This document shows positions 37,484 to 46,054 of a stretch of DNA of 64,000 nt, in pieces (positions within the stretch are counted from its first letter, which is position 1; each line of letters begins with the position of its first letter). The stretch comes from Chitinophaga silvisoli (GTDB lineage: Bacteria > Bacteroidota > Bacteroidia > Chitinophagales > Chitinophagaceae): contig NZ_QTJV01000006.1 in assembly GCF_003412465.1 (NCBI RefSeq), positions 124,001 through 188,000 of the forward strand, in the 5' to 3' direction. The notes below the pieces were generated by a model. The model saw only the letters and a list, made by a program, of their open reading frames with translations. It was not told the DNA's origin and did not search any database. The translations under genes and the position numbers were made by a program.

Positions 37484-39148
37484 TCACACAGATGGCTGTC
37501 GGCGGCGGCTTAATAATTCTTTAAATTCAATTTTATTGATCTTCTCGTACAAGTATCCCTCACTCCAGATATAATTCACCTCACCCCACTCTATGACTGA
37601 TGATATATTGGGGAAGAACCCTCTTCCCTTATGATTGGCACTTGTATTACAAAGCAATGGTAAACCACTCAGCTGCTTATATGCAGTTAACAAGGCATAT
37701 ATAGTCGGGTTATCGTTAGGACCTACTGTTTGTAATCTCGCAGTTTTATCCAGGTGACAGATCGCAGGCACACGATCCAGCCAGCTCTCCTTTACCAGGT
37801 GATCAAAGAGCATATAAGGATCCCTGATACCAGGTTCAAAGATTTCAGGGGCATCTTCTTCCAGGCAAATAGGTGCTACTGGCCTGTAATCTTCCCTGCC
37901 TTTGATTTTGTTCAATACCTTTTTCATTCCCGGATCATTGGCCGGTGCCAGGATACTCCTGTTACCCAATGCCCTTGGGCCCATCTCAGCTCGGTCATTG
38001 ATAAACACTACCGGCTCATGCTCCTCATACAGCAGGCGCGCCAGGTCTTCGATAGATGCCTCACTCCTGCGCCAGCCCTCATGTGCAAAATCATCGATCA
38101 CCGCAGGACCCGCATATACATTCCAGTCCAGGAAATTATTTCCCGTAGCATGAATCATCTCACAACACGCCGCACCCAGTGCACTACCGGAATCATTCGG
38201 AAATGGAGGTACCCATACTTCTTCGAAGACAGCGATGTCCCTTACTGCGCTGTTCCATTTTATATTCAATGCACAGCCGCCTGCCAGGCAGATATTCGAA
38301 CTTTTCACTCCATTCTCCTTCACCAATTCTGCCAGTTTTTCAACGAGCAGGTTTTCTATAAATACATGGAATGTGTGCAGGATATCCTGGTCAGAAAAGT
38401 TATATTTCTTTGCCTGCTCCTTTACCTCTTTCGAAAATAAAAGCGCGAAGTTCATATCCTTCTTGTCAATGTTATTGTAAGCGGCCTCAAAGATCGGCAA
38501 CAGCTCCTCCTGCAAAGTCCCGAAGGCAATGTATGCCATCACCTTGCCCGGAACGGACAGCTCACTGTTCAGGTCTTTGGCAGTCTTATCAAAAGGAGGG
38601 AAATGCTGGGAGAAAATACCGTAAATATTCCCTACAATAAAGAAGAGAATACCGATACTATCTACCACATTCGTCTTATTATTATAATAAAACAGCTGCG
38701 GGAACATGCCGCCATCCCATACCAGTACATATGCATCCTCACCTCTTGCTGCAAAAGGACTGCTGCAATATGCAGAAGAAATATGACCTGCCACGTGCTG
38801 GTAACTTGCATAATCCAGCTTCATGGGTCCTTCGAGAGAAAATGTTTTTCTCTCCATGATATTTTGTCTTGGTGCGAAGCTACCATAGCCAGCTAGTTTC
38901 ACGGGTACATCTTTATCTCCCAGGCGAATGGTGACTACCTGGTCCGGTGTCCATCCGTCAAATACAATCATATCAATCTTGTTAGCATAGCTTCCGAGCA
39001 ACGCATAAATTTCATTCAGCCCCAGGGTAAAGGCGCTGTATCTTTCATTATTATTGAGCTTCTCAATTTCATAGCTGAGCACCAGCTTATTCCCGTCAAT
39101 TAAAGCAATTGACCCATCGTGTGTGAGTTTAATTCCACAGATAACCAT
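37484..39148 (-). CDS. Carbamoyltransferase, TobZ/NodU/CmcH family
   Basis: A 554-residue protein matching the length of the family, which moves a carbamoyl group from carbamoyl phosphate through carbamoyl-AMP to a hydroxyl or amine of a natural product. The N-terminal Kae1-like half has the metal-binding residues of the family: an HxxxH pair (HVAGH), the Asp of VWDGG, and the Asp of NDSGSALGAA. GGCALN is also present. The C-terminal half has DRAEMGPRALGNRS, the carbamoyl-AMP-forming part. It lies 11 bp after the antiterminator gene and 30 bp before NRPS-A, so it belongs to the lipopeptide operon. The likely acceptor is a Ser/Thr hydroxyl, a hydroxylated fatty acid, or the side chain of the unassigned residue; the sequence does not say which. 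Confidence 0.93.
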   Translation of the reverse strand: MVICGIKLTHDGSIALIDGNKLVLSYEIEKLNNNERYSAFTLGLNEIYALLGSYANKIDMIVFDGWTPDQVVTIRLGDKDVPVKLAGYGSFAPRQNIMERKTFSLEGPMKLDYASYQHVAGHISSAYCSSPFAARGEDAYVLVWDGGMFPQLFYYNNKTNVVDSIGILFFIVGNIYGIFSQHFPPFDKTAKDLNSELSVPGKVMAYIAFGTLQEELLPIFEAAYNNIDKKDMNFALLFSKEVKEQAKKYNFSDQDILHTFHVFIENLLVEKLAELVKENGVKSSNICLAGGCALNIKWNSAVRDIAVFEEVWVPPFPNDSGSALGAACCEMIHATGNNFLDWNVYAGPAVIDDFAHEGWRRSEASIEDLARLLYEEHEPVVFINDRAEMGPRALGNRSILAPANDPGMKKVLNKIKGREDYRPVAPICLEEDAPEIFEPGIRDPYMLFDHLVKESWLDRVPAICHLDKTARLQTVGPNDNPTIYALLTAYKQLSGLPLLCNTSANHKGRGFFPNISSVIEWGEVNYIWSEGYLYEKINKIEFKELLSRRRQPSV

Positions 39149-39159
39149 TGAGGACTTAT

Positions 39160-39666
39160 TTATGCAGTTAGAAAATATTCTGAAGACAAGGTTAACAGTA
39201 TGTTGCGCTGTAAGAGTCCCACCCTTACGAGCAATTTCTCTTTATCATTCATCTTTACGACTTCGCAGGATAAACCAGCAAGTGCCCCCTGTGAAATGAT
39301 CAGTTGCTGACCGGGTTGAAAATGATTGTTTGTCACCTCCACATCTTTCGCAAATGTTGTGGCCAGTCTGATATTGTTTACCACATCATCACTCACCCTG
39401 GCAATACCTTTCCCTGTTTTTACATAATACAGGAAACCGCCGGATTCCATGCCTGCATAATAGTGCTGCATACTGCTCAGATAAATAAAAATGTAAGAGG
39501 GGAAAAGGGGTGTTTCAATGTACTTTTTACGATCCCTGTAGCTTTTTACTTTGCGGGTAATGGGTAAAAAACTATGGATATTTTGCTCAGTTAAATTGGC
39601 ACTCACCTTTCTTTCGTGACGTGGCTTGGTGTATATTAAATACCAACCGGCATTAAACGTATTCAT
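39160..39666 (-). CDS. UpxY/NusG-type specialised transcription antiterminator
   Basis: A 168-residue NusG paralogue. The N-terminal NGN domain (about residues 5-110) starts with GWYLIYTKPRHERKV and contains FPSYIFIYL; the C-terminal KOW-like part (about 118-150) includes GALAGLSCEVV. Bacteroidota UpxY proteins and firmicute LoaP act on the operon that encodes them, letting RNA polymerase read through early termination in very long operons. Here it is the first gene of an operon of more than 39 kb coding for giant NRPSs, which fits that job. The housekeeping NusG is normally next to rplK and is not expected here. Confidence 0.9.
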   Translation of the reverse strand: MNTFNAGWYLIYTKPRHERKVSANLTEQNIHSFLPITRKVKSYRDRKKYIETPLFPSYIFIYLSSMQHYYAGMESGGFLYYVKTGKGIARVSDDVVNNIRLATTFAKDVEVTNNHFQPGQQLIISQGALAGLSCEVVKMNDKEKLLVRVGLLQRNILLTLSSEYFLTA

Positions 39667-40030
39667 ACCTAATTTTTATTGGAACGATCAAAGCTATCGC
39701 TACAGTAAAGGGTCATTACTGCGGAAAAAAGAAATCAGAACGGATAGTAAGTAGCGATTCCACACATATAGCGTGGATGGGTAAACGGAAAAAAATGGTG
39801 AGTATTTTTTCCGCAATCAAATTAGTCCAAATTACCAAGACTCACTTTAGTAGTATCCCTAAATTTCATTGCGGTTTTTACTCAATATTTACCAATGGAT
39901 GTTACTTAAAACGCATAGCTTTCCCCTCAGACCAGCTGCCTTTCTTAAGGGCATGATCTACGTTTTGGTGGAAGTGGTTTTTGGTAGAACCCGTATACTA
40001 TATATTATTGATTATTTTGTGTCTTTGCTT
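39667..40030 (-). promoter_or_regulatory. Leader and promoter region of the NRPS operon
   Basis: A 364-bp AT-rich non-coding stretch between the response regulator stop and the antiterminator start. The operon promoter should be here, although I found no clean TTTG / TAnnTTTG pair. It contains one inverted repeat at 39786-39813. No convincing coding sequence is present. Confidence 0.5.
39786..39813 (-). promoter_or_regulatory. Leader hairpin upstream of the antiterminator gene
   Basis: Perfect 9-bp inverted repeat. In transcription direction it is CGGAAAAAA, a 10-nt loop, then TTTTTTCCG, ending about 120 bp before the antiterminator start. It could be a pause or termination site or part of an antitermination signal. 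The stem is mostly A:T, so stability is modest. Confidence 0.4.
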
Positions 40031-40699
40031 TCAAATAATAGTATTTGTATCAATTATCTTTTGCACAATACCATATTTTAAAAGTCCAACTGTGGACTTA
40101 ACCCCTAACTTCTCTTTCATATCCTGCCTGATCTTCTCAATAGATCTGATGCTCAGAAAAAAAGAATCTGCAATCTCTTTATTGCTCTTTTCCTCCCAAA
40201 TGAATTTTAGTATTTTTTGTTCTCTTTCATTTAAAAGCACATCACTTTTCCCCTGATCATATATAATATTCTTCTGCCTGTTCCAATAAAGTGCCTCCGT
40301 AAATAATTTATTCGGATATATTTTATTTTTTGATACGGCCATAATGGCGTGTAATAACTCCTCAGGTTCATCCATTTTTGAAATATACCCGTGAATATCG
40401 TAATCCATGAGATTACTGATCAGTTGTGGATCTGTGCAGGAGGAAAGTATCAGTATTTTAATTGTAGGGTGTTTTTCATGAATCATTTTCAGTACATCAC
40501 TATTACCAGAACGGGAAGAAAAAACATCCACCAATAGAATATCAACTTTGGCATGTTCCAGATGATATAATACATCAGATAAGTCCGAGGCCTGAAAAAT
40601 TACATTAATAGAGATCTGCTCTGACAAGTATTCCTTCACACCTTTCCTGAAAAAAGCAAGCTCGTCTACAATGGCCAGGTTTAATGCGTCTACCGGCAT
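40031..40699 (-). CDS. LuxR/NarL-family response regulator
   Basis: A 222-residue two-domain regulator. The receiver domain (about 6-125) has an acidic pair D12/E13, phospho-acceptor D58 in ILLVDVF, and the conserved Lys in YISKMDEP. The C-terminal LuxR-type helix-turn-helix (about 150-215) includes LNEREQKILKFI and SNKEIADSFFLS. No histidine kinase is next to it, so the partner is unknown. It lies 364 bp upstream of the NRPS operon on the same strand and separate from the export operon, which makes it a candidate cluster regulator; this is inference from position. Confidence 0.92.
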   Translation of the reverse strand: MPVDALNLAIVDELAFFRKGVKEYLSEQISINVIFQASDLSDVLYHLEHAKVDILLVDVFSSRSGNSDVLKMIHEKHPTIKILILSSCTDPQLISNLMDYDIHGYISKMDEPEELLHAIMAVSKNKIYPNKLFTEALYWNRQKNIIYDQGKSDVLLNEREQKILKFIWEEKSNKEIADSFFLSIRSIEKIRQDMKEKLGVKSTVGLLKYGIVQKIIDTNTII

Positions 40700-41144
40700 A
40701 GGTCGCTACTTTGAGGTTTATAAAACAGTCTTAATGCTAATTGGAGACTATAGTGTAACATCCCGACATTGGTCCCCAATATAAAATTTACAACCTATCC
40801 AACCTGGTGTGGAAATGCCTTGATGGAAAGGTTACAAATATCAATGAAAGTTCATGTCCATGGATTCTGAATTAATTGCGCGGAGACAATAGGGTGCATA
40901 TTATTTACTGGATTACAAAAATGGTTACTTTCTAGTTAACGCTGTCAAATATAGACTTTTTTCGAAAAAGCAAAAGTGTTTTTTTTATTATGAAATTATT
41001 TCCTCTTCCCGGCACGCGGCCCGAAACAGGAAATAATTTTATAATATTTATGTTAAGTACACAAACCTTAAAAAATGATGTCTCCCCTTTTTAGTTTTAC
41101 ATGTTACGGGCCTTTTACCTGTCTATCCATTTAAGACAATTAAT
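40700..41144. other. AT-rich intergenic region
   Basis: A 445-bp stretch between the MFS pump and the response regulator. It holds a strong hairpin (40993-41039), a near-palindrome of T and A runs around 40956-40970, and presumably the promoter of the response regulator. No credible coding sequence was seen on either strand. Confidence 0.6.
40993..41039. terminator. Hairpin downstream of the export operon
   Basis: Perfect 12-bp inverted repeat, AAATTATTTCCT paired with AGGAAATAATTT, around a 23-nt GC-rich loop. It is about 105 bp past the MFS stop codon. It lacks a clean U-tract in the minus-strand direction, so it may be an RNA-stabilising 3' structure or a protein site instead of an intrinsic terminator. 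Confidence 0.45.
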
Positions 41145-42527
41145 TTAATGCTTCACATTTCCCGTTTTTACGGGCAACAAGCGCACCAATAAAAGACACA
41201 ACACAATTGCCACTACAATCACAATGAAGCTACGCTCCATTGAAAAATTAATCGAACCATACCTTTGCGCAATAAAGAATACGGAGGTGATGGATGCTGC
41301 GCCAATACTGCTGGAAAGCTGTTGGACCGCACTTAAAGAACCACTGGCACTACCTGCTTCTTCAGGGTTGATATCTCCAATAGTAAAGTCGAACAGGGTG
41401 CCGAAACAAAAACCCATGCCGCTGCCCATAAGAAAGATCGCCGGTGCAAATGCCCATGGATTGCTGACAGTAAGGGTTAATTGATAAAACATGATGCCCA
41501 GGCCAACCAGGATAATGATTAAACCGATTCCAACAATATTCCGTCCGATCCTTTCGATCAGTGGCGGCGTTAGAATGGAGGAGATAATGATCCCAATTGA
41601 TAGCGGAACCATCTGGATGGATGCACCAAACGGCGTAGCTCCTAATCCTAACTGAAGAAAAAGAGAAATGAGATAGGTAAGACCAGCAACAACGCCAAAG
41701 AAGAAAAATCCCAGTAATAGTCCGGCACAAAATCCCCTGTTCCTGAACAATGTCGGCTCGATGATGGGGTTGTCCGCTTTGGCTTGCCGCCAGATAAAAA
41801 AGGCGGCTAACACGACCCCTAATAAGATGATGAAGACGGAACGCTGTTGCCAGTTGTTAGCCGAACCTTCGATGATGCCATACAATAAAGAAAGCATCAT
41901 TGCGCCAAGCAAAACAGAGCCAATGCCGTCTATAGACACATCTTTTTGTCCACTGTCTTTTGGAAGCATTTTATATGCTGCTATAAAACCCAATGTGCCT
42001 ATCACAAGGTTAATGAGAAAGATAGCACGCCAACCACTGTTAAAAAGATCTGCATGAATAAGAAACCCTGCGAAAATCGGTCCGCAAATAGTGGCGATGC
42101 TCAGCACCGGGCCAAATACCGAAAACGCCCTGGTCATCATTTCCCTGGGAAAGTGTGCCGCCATAATGGCCATGCCCTGCGGAATAAGCAATGCGCCAAA
42201 AGCTCCCTGAACCAACCTGGCAATAATTATCATTTGGGGACTTACAGCGAGTCCACAGGCCAAAGATGCCAGCGTAAAACCTCCCATACCGATGAGGAAT
42301 AGTCTGCGCCGGCCATATTTATCACCCAGCCTTCCACCTATCACCAGCAGCACACCCATGGTCAGGGCATATCCTGCACCTAGCCATTGCATCAGCTCCT
42401 GACCTCCGCCTAGTGCTTTGGAAATCATTGGAGCTGCTACATTCGTGATAGTTGAATCTAACATATCGAGCATGTCTGCAACCAATACCACGGCTAAAAT
42501 GCTCCACAATCGAATATTTTCCTTCAT
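41145..42527 (-). CDS. MFS multidrug efflux pump, DHA2 (EmrB/QacA-like)
   Basis: A 460-residue, strongly hydrophobic membrane protein with the N-terminal motif LDSTITNVAAP typical of drug:H+ antiporters with 14 membrane segments, and the MFS loop GGRLGDKYGRRR between segments 2 and 3. It is the last gene of a five-gene minus-strand operon (54 bp after the TolC-like gene) with an ABC efflux system. It should export a small molecule or drug across the inner membrane; the neighbouring lipopeptide cluster is a possible source of substrate, but housekeeping drug efflux is equally possible. Confidence 0.92.
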   Translation of the reverse strand: MKENIRLWSILAVVLVADMLDMLDSTITNVAAPMISKALGGGQELMQWLGAGYALTMGVLLVIGGRLGDKYGRRRLFLIGMGGFTLASLACGLAVSPQMIIIARLVQGAFGALLIPQGMAIMAAHFPREMMTRAFSVFGPVLSIATICGPIFAGFLIHADLFNSGWRAIFLINLVIGTLGFIAAYKMLPKDSGQKDVSIDGIGSVLLGAMMLSLLYGIIEGSANNWQQRSVFIILLGVVLAAFFIWRQAKADNPIIEPTLFRNRGFCAGLLLGFFFFGVVAGLTYLISLFLQLGLGATPFGASIQMVPLSIGIIISSILTPPLIERIGRNIVGIGLIIILVGLGIMFYQLTLTVSNPWAFAPAIFLMGSGMGFCFGTLFDFTIGDINPEEAGSASGSLSAVQQLSSSIGAASITSVFFIAQRYGSINFSMERSFIVIVVAIVLCLLLVRLLPVKTGNVKH

Positions 42528-42581
42528 AGGTTACCTGTGTTTTTGTTAGAATATTTTTGTCTCAATGCAAAGAAGCTATCG

Positions 42582-43907
42582 TTATTTTGACGACTCAAAA
42601 CCGTTTAGTTTTTTGAAATTATAGTAAGCCATGAGATAGTTGTACACCGCTTTTACATAGTTTTGCTCAGCTGTATTGACAGTGGCTTCCGCATCGAGAA
42701 TAGAGCTATAGGTAACGGTTCCCAGTTTGTAGTTGTTGAACTGGTTTTGACGCAGGGTCCGTGACAAGGTTAAACTGTTTTCAGCCGACTGAATATTACC
42801 AGTGGTGTTCCATAACTCAGTTTTGTTCTTTGTTATTTCGTAATTTAAATCCTGTTGCTTTTGCTGATACTGCATTTGAAGCTGGGAGGCGTTGAGGCGG
42901 AATTCTTTTTTATTAGCACTGCGTGTCCATAGTTCAGTAACAGGCAAGCTGGCTTTAATCCCGATATAGTTGTAAGGGGTCCACATGGAGGCGATATATT
43001 TAAAATCTGCTGCCTGGTAAAGCGTGGTATAATTGCCGGTTAACGATAAGGTCGGTGCCCATTTATAATTTTCTTTTTTAATTTTCAGGTCGTTCGCTTC
43101 CTTTAAGAATTTAAGCTGCTTTAACTCCGGCCGTTCCTGCATATCAGCATTGTAATCTGAGAGTTGATTTGTGGTGATTAAAGTTTGAAGTGAGTCGGTC
43201 AATGACAATGGCATATCGTCATTGACGTTCATCTGATACTTTAGTGCTTCCATTGCCAGGTCATAATTCTGGGCGCTTTCTTTTTCTGTCAGACTGGCAT
43301 TTTCAAGGTCCGTCTGTGCTTTCATTAAATCGGTTTCCAGAATGGTTCCCAGGCGCTTTCTTTCAGAAGACACATCCAGGTATTCCTTATAACGCCGGGT
43401 GTTTTCCTTAGCCAGCTGTAATTGCTTCTGTTTTAATATTACGTTCAGATAGGCTTCCGCAACCTGCATCCTGATGGTGTTTTCCTTTTCCGCTGTCTTT
43501 TCCTGTTCTGCTTTTCTTTCTGCTTTGGCAATATTGATATCCGCTTTTAATCCTGGTTTGTAGATGTTTTGAGAAAGGTCCATACTAAGCGTCGTGAAAT
43601 TAGTGGTACCTACTTCAATCTTTTGTTTACCGCCTTCGGTGCCAAAACCATCCAGGATCATCGTTTGTAACTGTGCATTGTAGCGCACTTCTCCATCTGC
43701 TTTAATTGCAGGCAGCCATTGGTTTTTTGATTGGGATATTTTAGCCGCTGCAATTTCTACATCCAGTTTATTTGCTTTTACATCATAACGTCTTTCAATG
43801 GCTGTCTGCATGGCTTGCGCCAGGGACAATTGCTTTGGTGGCAAAGTCTGTGAATGCGAAGCTGCTGCTATCAGCATTCCCATTAGTATAGTGATTCGTT
43901 CTTTCAT
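42582..43907 (-). CDS. TolC-family outer-membrane efflux protein
   Basis: A 441-residue protein with an N-terminal signal peptide (about residues 1-20) and two long alpha-helical repeats rich in Gln, Lys and Glu (for example around 95-230 and 300-430), typical of the periplasmic barrel of TolC proteins. It sits between the ABC permease and the MFS gene, 36 bp after the former. It should be the outer-membrane duct for the adaptor and permease encoded upstream. Confidence 0.92.
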   Translation of the reverse strand: MKERITILMGMLIAAASHSQTLPPKQLSLAQAMQTAIERRYDVKANKLDVEIAAAKISQSKNQWLPAIKADGEVRYNAQLQTMILDGFGTEGGKQKIEVGTTNFTTLSMDLSQNIYKPGLKADINIAKAERKAEQEKTAEKENTIRMQVAEAYLNVILKQKQLQLAKENTRRYKEYLDVSSERKRLGTILETDLMKAQTDLENASLTEKESAQNYDLAMEALKYQMNVNDDMPLSLTDSLQTLITTNQLSDYNADMQERPELKQLKFLKEANDLKIKKENYKWAPTLSLTGNYTTLYQAADFKYIASMWTPYNYIGIKASLPVTELWTRSANKKEFRLNASQLQMQYQQKQQDLNYEITKNKTELWNTTGNIQSAENSLTLSRTLRQNQFNNYKLGTVTYSSILDAEATVNTAEQNYVKAVYNYLMAYYNFKKLNGFESSK

Positions 43908-43943
43908 TTCGGATAATTATTTGATAAATTCACCAATCCCGGT

Positions 43944-45074
43944 TTACATTCTGAATATTTGGACCGGTTCCAGTTTAAAAATCTTCCGCATTGAGAAAAT
44001 ATTGCCGATGAGACTGATGGCTAACGTAACGAGAAAAAGTCCCATCAGCAATGCGGGTGAATAGATAATAACCTGATTAACGGCTGCCATTGCCATCTGC
44101 AGGCCGTAAAGCAAACCTAAAGAGGCAACGAAGCCCATTACGGCATAGATCAGGGACTGCCTGAGAATGAGTTTTGCAATAAGGAAGTTGCTGCCGCCAA
44201 TGGCTTTGATGGTTCCATAGTCGCGGATATGGTCGTTCACAGAGGAGAACATCGTTAGTCCTACAATGATAATTCCGGTAAGCAGGGAGAATCCTATCAA
44301 CAGGTAGAAATTAGCTACAATACCACTTGAGGTTTTTACATATTCGATGGAAACTTCCGAAAACTCTTCACCCGTATAGGCTTTTACCGAAGTGATGGTC
44401 TTGTTAATCTCTTTCACCACATGGTTCATCACTGTTGTGTCTGTCGACGAACTTTTAATCAAAAAAGCGCTCACGCTATTAGCACTGAATCCGGTAAGTT
44501 GACGTGCCCGATCAATTGTGGTGATGATATTGAATTGACCCAATCCGGCATTATTTACAGACATTCCGCTCACGAAAACCCGTTTATCGTTAAGTGTGAA
44601 ATGCTCGCCCATTTGGATATTTTCCATATTTTCCACATCTCCTGCATCAATTATGACAGCACCCTCATTCTGAAGATTGCTTAAAACGGTTTCATGCGTG
44701 TAAAATTCGGGAGCTCCTGCCATAGCGGGATACTGAACACCGATGATTTGTGCCATAGCCGTACCGCCTGATTTGGTTTTGGTAGTTCCACCAGCTACCA
44801 CTACAGGGAAAACCCTGGCTACTCCGGGTATAGATTGCAGTTCGTTACCCACGCGTTTATCTACATTCACCAGCGAGGTGGAAGAAGTGCTTTTTTTATC
44901 GACGACATAGATGAATTGCTTGTTTCCCTTTACAATGCCAAGGCTCATATCGAGGATATTATTCAGGATGCCAAGCTGTGCCCCGATCAGGAAAATGGAA
45001 ATAACGATACCACACAAAATACCAATTAGCTTGGCCTTATCGTACGTCATAAAACGCAATGCCGTGTTCCACAT
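43944..45074 (-). CDS. ABC transporter permease, DevC/FtsX-like
   Basis: A 376-residue protein with one N-terminal membrane segment (about 15-38), a large periplasmic domain (about 40-255) and three C-terminal segments from about 257 to the end. The cytosolic coupling region DHIRDYGTIKAIGGSN is characteristic of the FtsX/MacB/DevC type. It works with the ATPase and adaptor encoded upstream; the adaptor stop is only 6 bp before its start. The family handles lipids, peptides and drugs at the periplasmic face rather than classical cytosolic import. Confidence 0.92.
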   Translation of the reverse strand: MWNTALRFMTYDKAKLIGILCGIVISIFLIGAQLGILNNILDMSLGIVKGNKQFIYVVDKKSTSSTSLVNVDKRVGNELQSIPGVARVFPVVVAGGTTKTKSGGTAMAQIIGVQYPAMAGAPEFYTHETVLSNLQNEGAVIIDAGDVENMENIQMGEHFTLNDKRVFVSGMSVNNAGLGQFNIITTIDRARQLTGFSANSVSAFLIKSSSTDTTVMNHVVKEINKTITSVKAYTGEEFSEVSIEYVKTSSGIVANFYLLIGFSLLTGIIIVGLTMFSSVNDHIRDYGTIKAIGGSNFLIAKLILRQSLIYAVMGFVASLGLLYGLQMAMAAVNQVIIYSPALLMGLFLVTLAISLIGNIFSMRKIFKLEPVQIFRM

Positions 45075-45080
45075 AGTCGT

Positions 45081-46034
45081 TTATTTAAGGTAGATTTTAC
45101 AATCCACTTTGTTATTGATATTGACTTTTGCAACGGGGTTGAGCCGCACTTTCACTACTCTTACGCGCCTGTCTTCTACAGTGTTCTCATCAGAGAAGAG
45201 TGATTTTTTTTTCAGAAACTCAGCAATGAAAACCACGGTCCCGCTACCTATTTTTTGCCCGTTCATCTGGGAATAAATTTCTGCCCTCATCCCCTTGCCT
45301 ACCTTATCTGAAAAAAGTTCATCCACTTCGGTTACCGCGATGAGCGGGCCATCCGGTGCAAATTGCCCCAGCTTTTGCCCGGTTGTTACATAATCACCTT
45401 CGTGTACATCCCATTGCAGCACCGTTCCTGGAAAGGCTGATTTTATTTGCCTGTCGCATAAAATGGCTTTCCTGTATTTTACATTGGCATCAATTTCCTG
45501 CTTCTTGCTTTTTTGCTCAGCGATGTCTGCTACCAGTTTCTGATAATCGTATTGCAACCGGGTCACTTTAGATTTGCTGTCGTTCAGGGCCTGTTCCGTG
45601 ATCGCTTTGGCACTGAATAATTGCTCGTTTAATGCCTGGTCTTTTTGTGCTTTTTGAAGGTCGCTAAGTATGGCATTGGCATTTTGCTGTGCCGACAGAA
45701 TGGCTGCGTTTTGTGCCGGAGCTTTGTTTTGTTCGATGGCAAGTAATGCGTTGTCTGTCTGGTTGTCCAGCAAAGCCAGGTCGCTTCCTTTACTTACCGG
45801 TTGGTTTTCTGAGGCGACAATTTTAGAAATGCGCCCGTTGGCGTTAGCATAGATATTCAGCAAGCCATTTTCCGGCTCTACCCGGGCTACCCCGACAACT
45901 GTGTTCATATCTGCCTTTATAGAAGCTGAGTCGGGTTTACTTACGGTTTCGTTTTTTTTATTTTCGCTGGAACAGGAAATTAACGCCAGCATCATCAATA
46001 TTCCTGAAAAGGATATTGTCATTTTAGTTTTCAT
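45081..46034 (-). CDS. HlyD/DevB-like periplasmic adaptor lipoprotein
   Basis: A 317-residue membrane-fusion protein. The N-terminus carries a lipobox (LISC, Cys about residue 21), so it is probably anchored by lipid. A biotinyl-lipoyl-like half-motif (VGVARVEPENGLLNIYANANGRIS) is followed by a coiled coil (about 100-190) and a beta-barrel with the second half-motif. It bridges the DevC-like permease and TolC-like channel. It lies 20 bp after the ATPase gene. Confidence 0.92.
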   Translation of the reverse strand: MKTKMTISFSGILMMLALISCSSENKKNETVSKPDSASIKADMNTVVGVARVEPENGLLNIYANANGRISKIVASENQPVSKGSDLALLDNQTDNALLAIEQNKAPAQNAAILSAQQNANAILSDLQKAQKDQALNEQLFSAKAITEQALNDSKSKVTRLQYDYQKLVADIAEQKSKKQEIDANVKYRKAILCDRQIKSAFPGTVLQWDVHEGDYVTTGQKLGQFAPDGPLIAVTEVDELFSDKVGKGMRAEIYSQMNGQKIGSGTVVFIAEFLKKKSLFSDENTVEDRRVRVVKVRLNPVAKVNINNKVDCKIYLK

Positions 46035-46054
46035 TGCTTAGAATTTTAAGTGTA

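Noticed and set aside
37754..38440. Long plus-strand open frame (228 codons) opposite the carbamoyltransferase
   Set aside because: It is antisense to a well-conserved gene, with no recognisable domain; the composition follows from the opposite strand.
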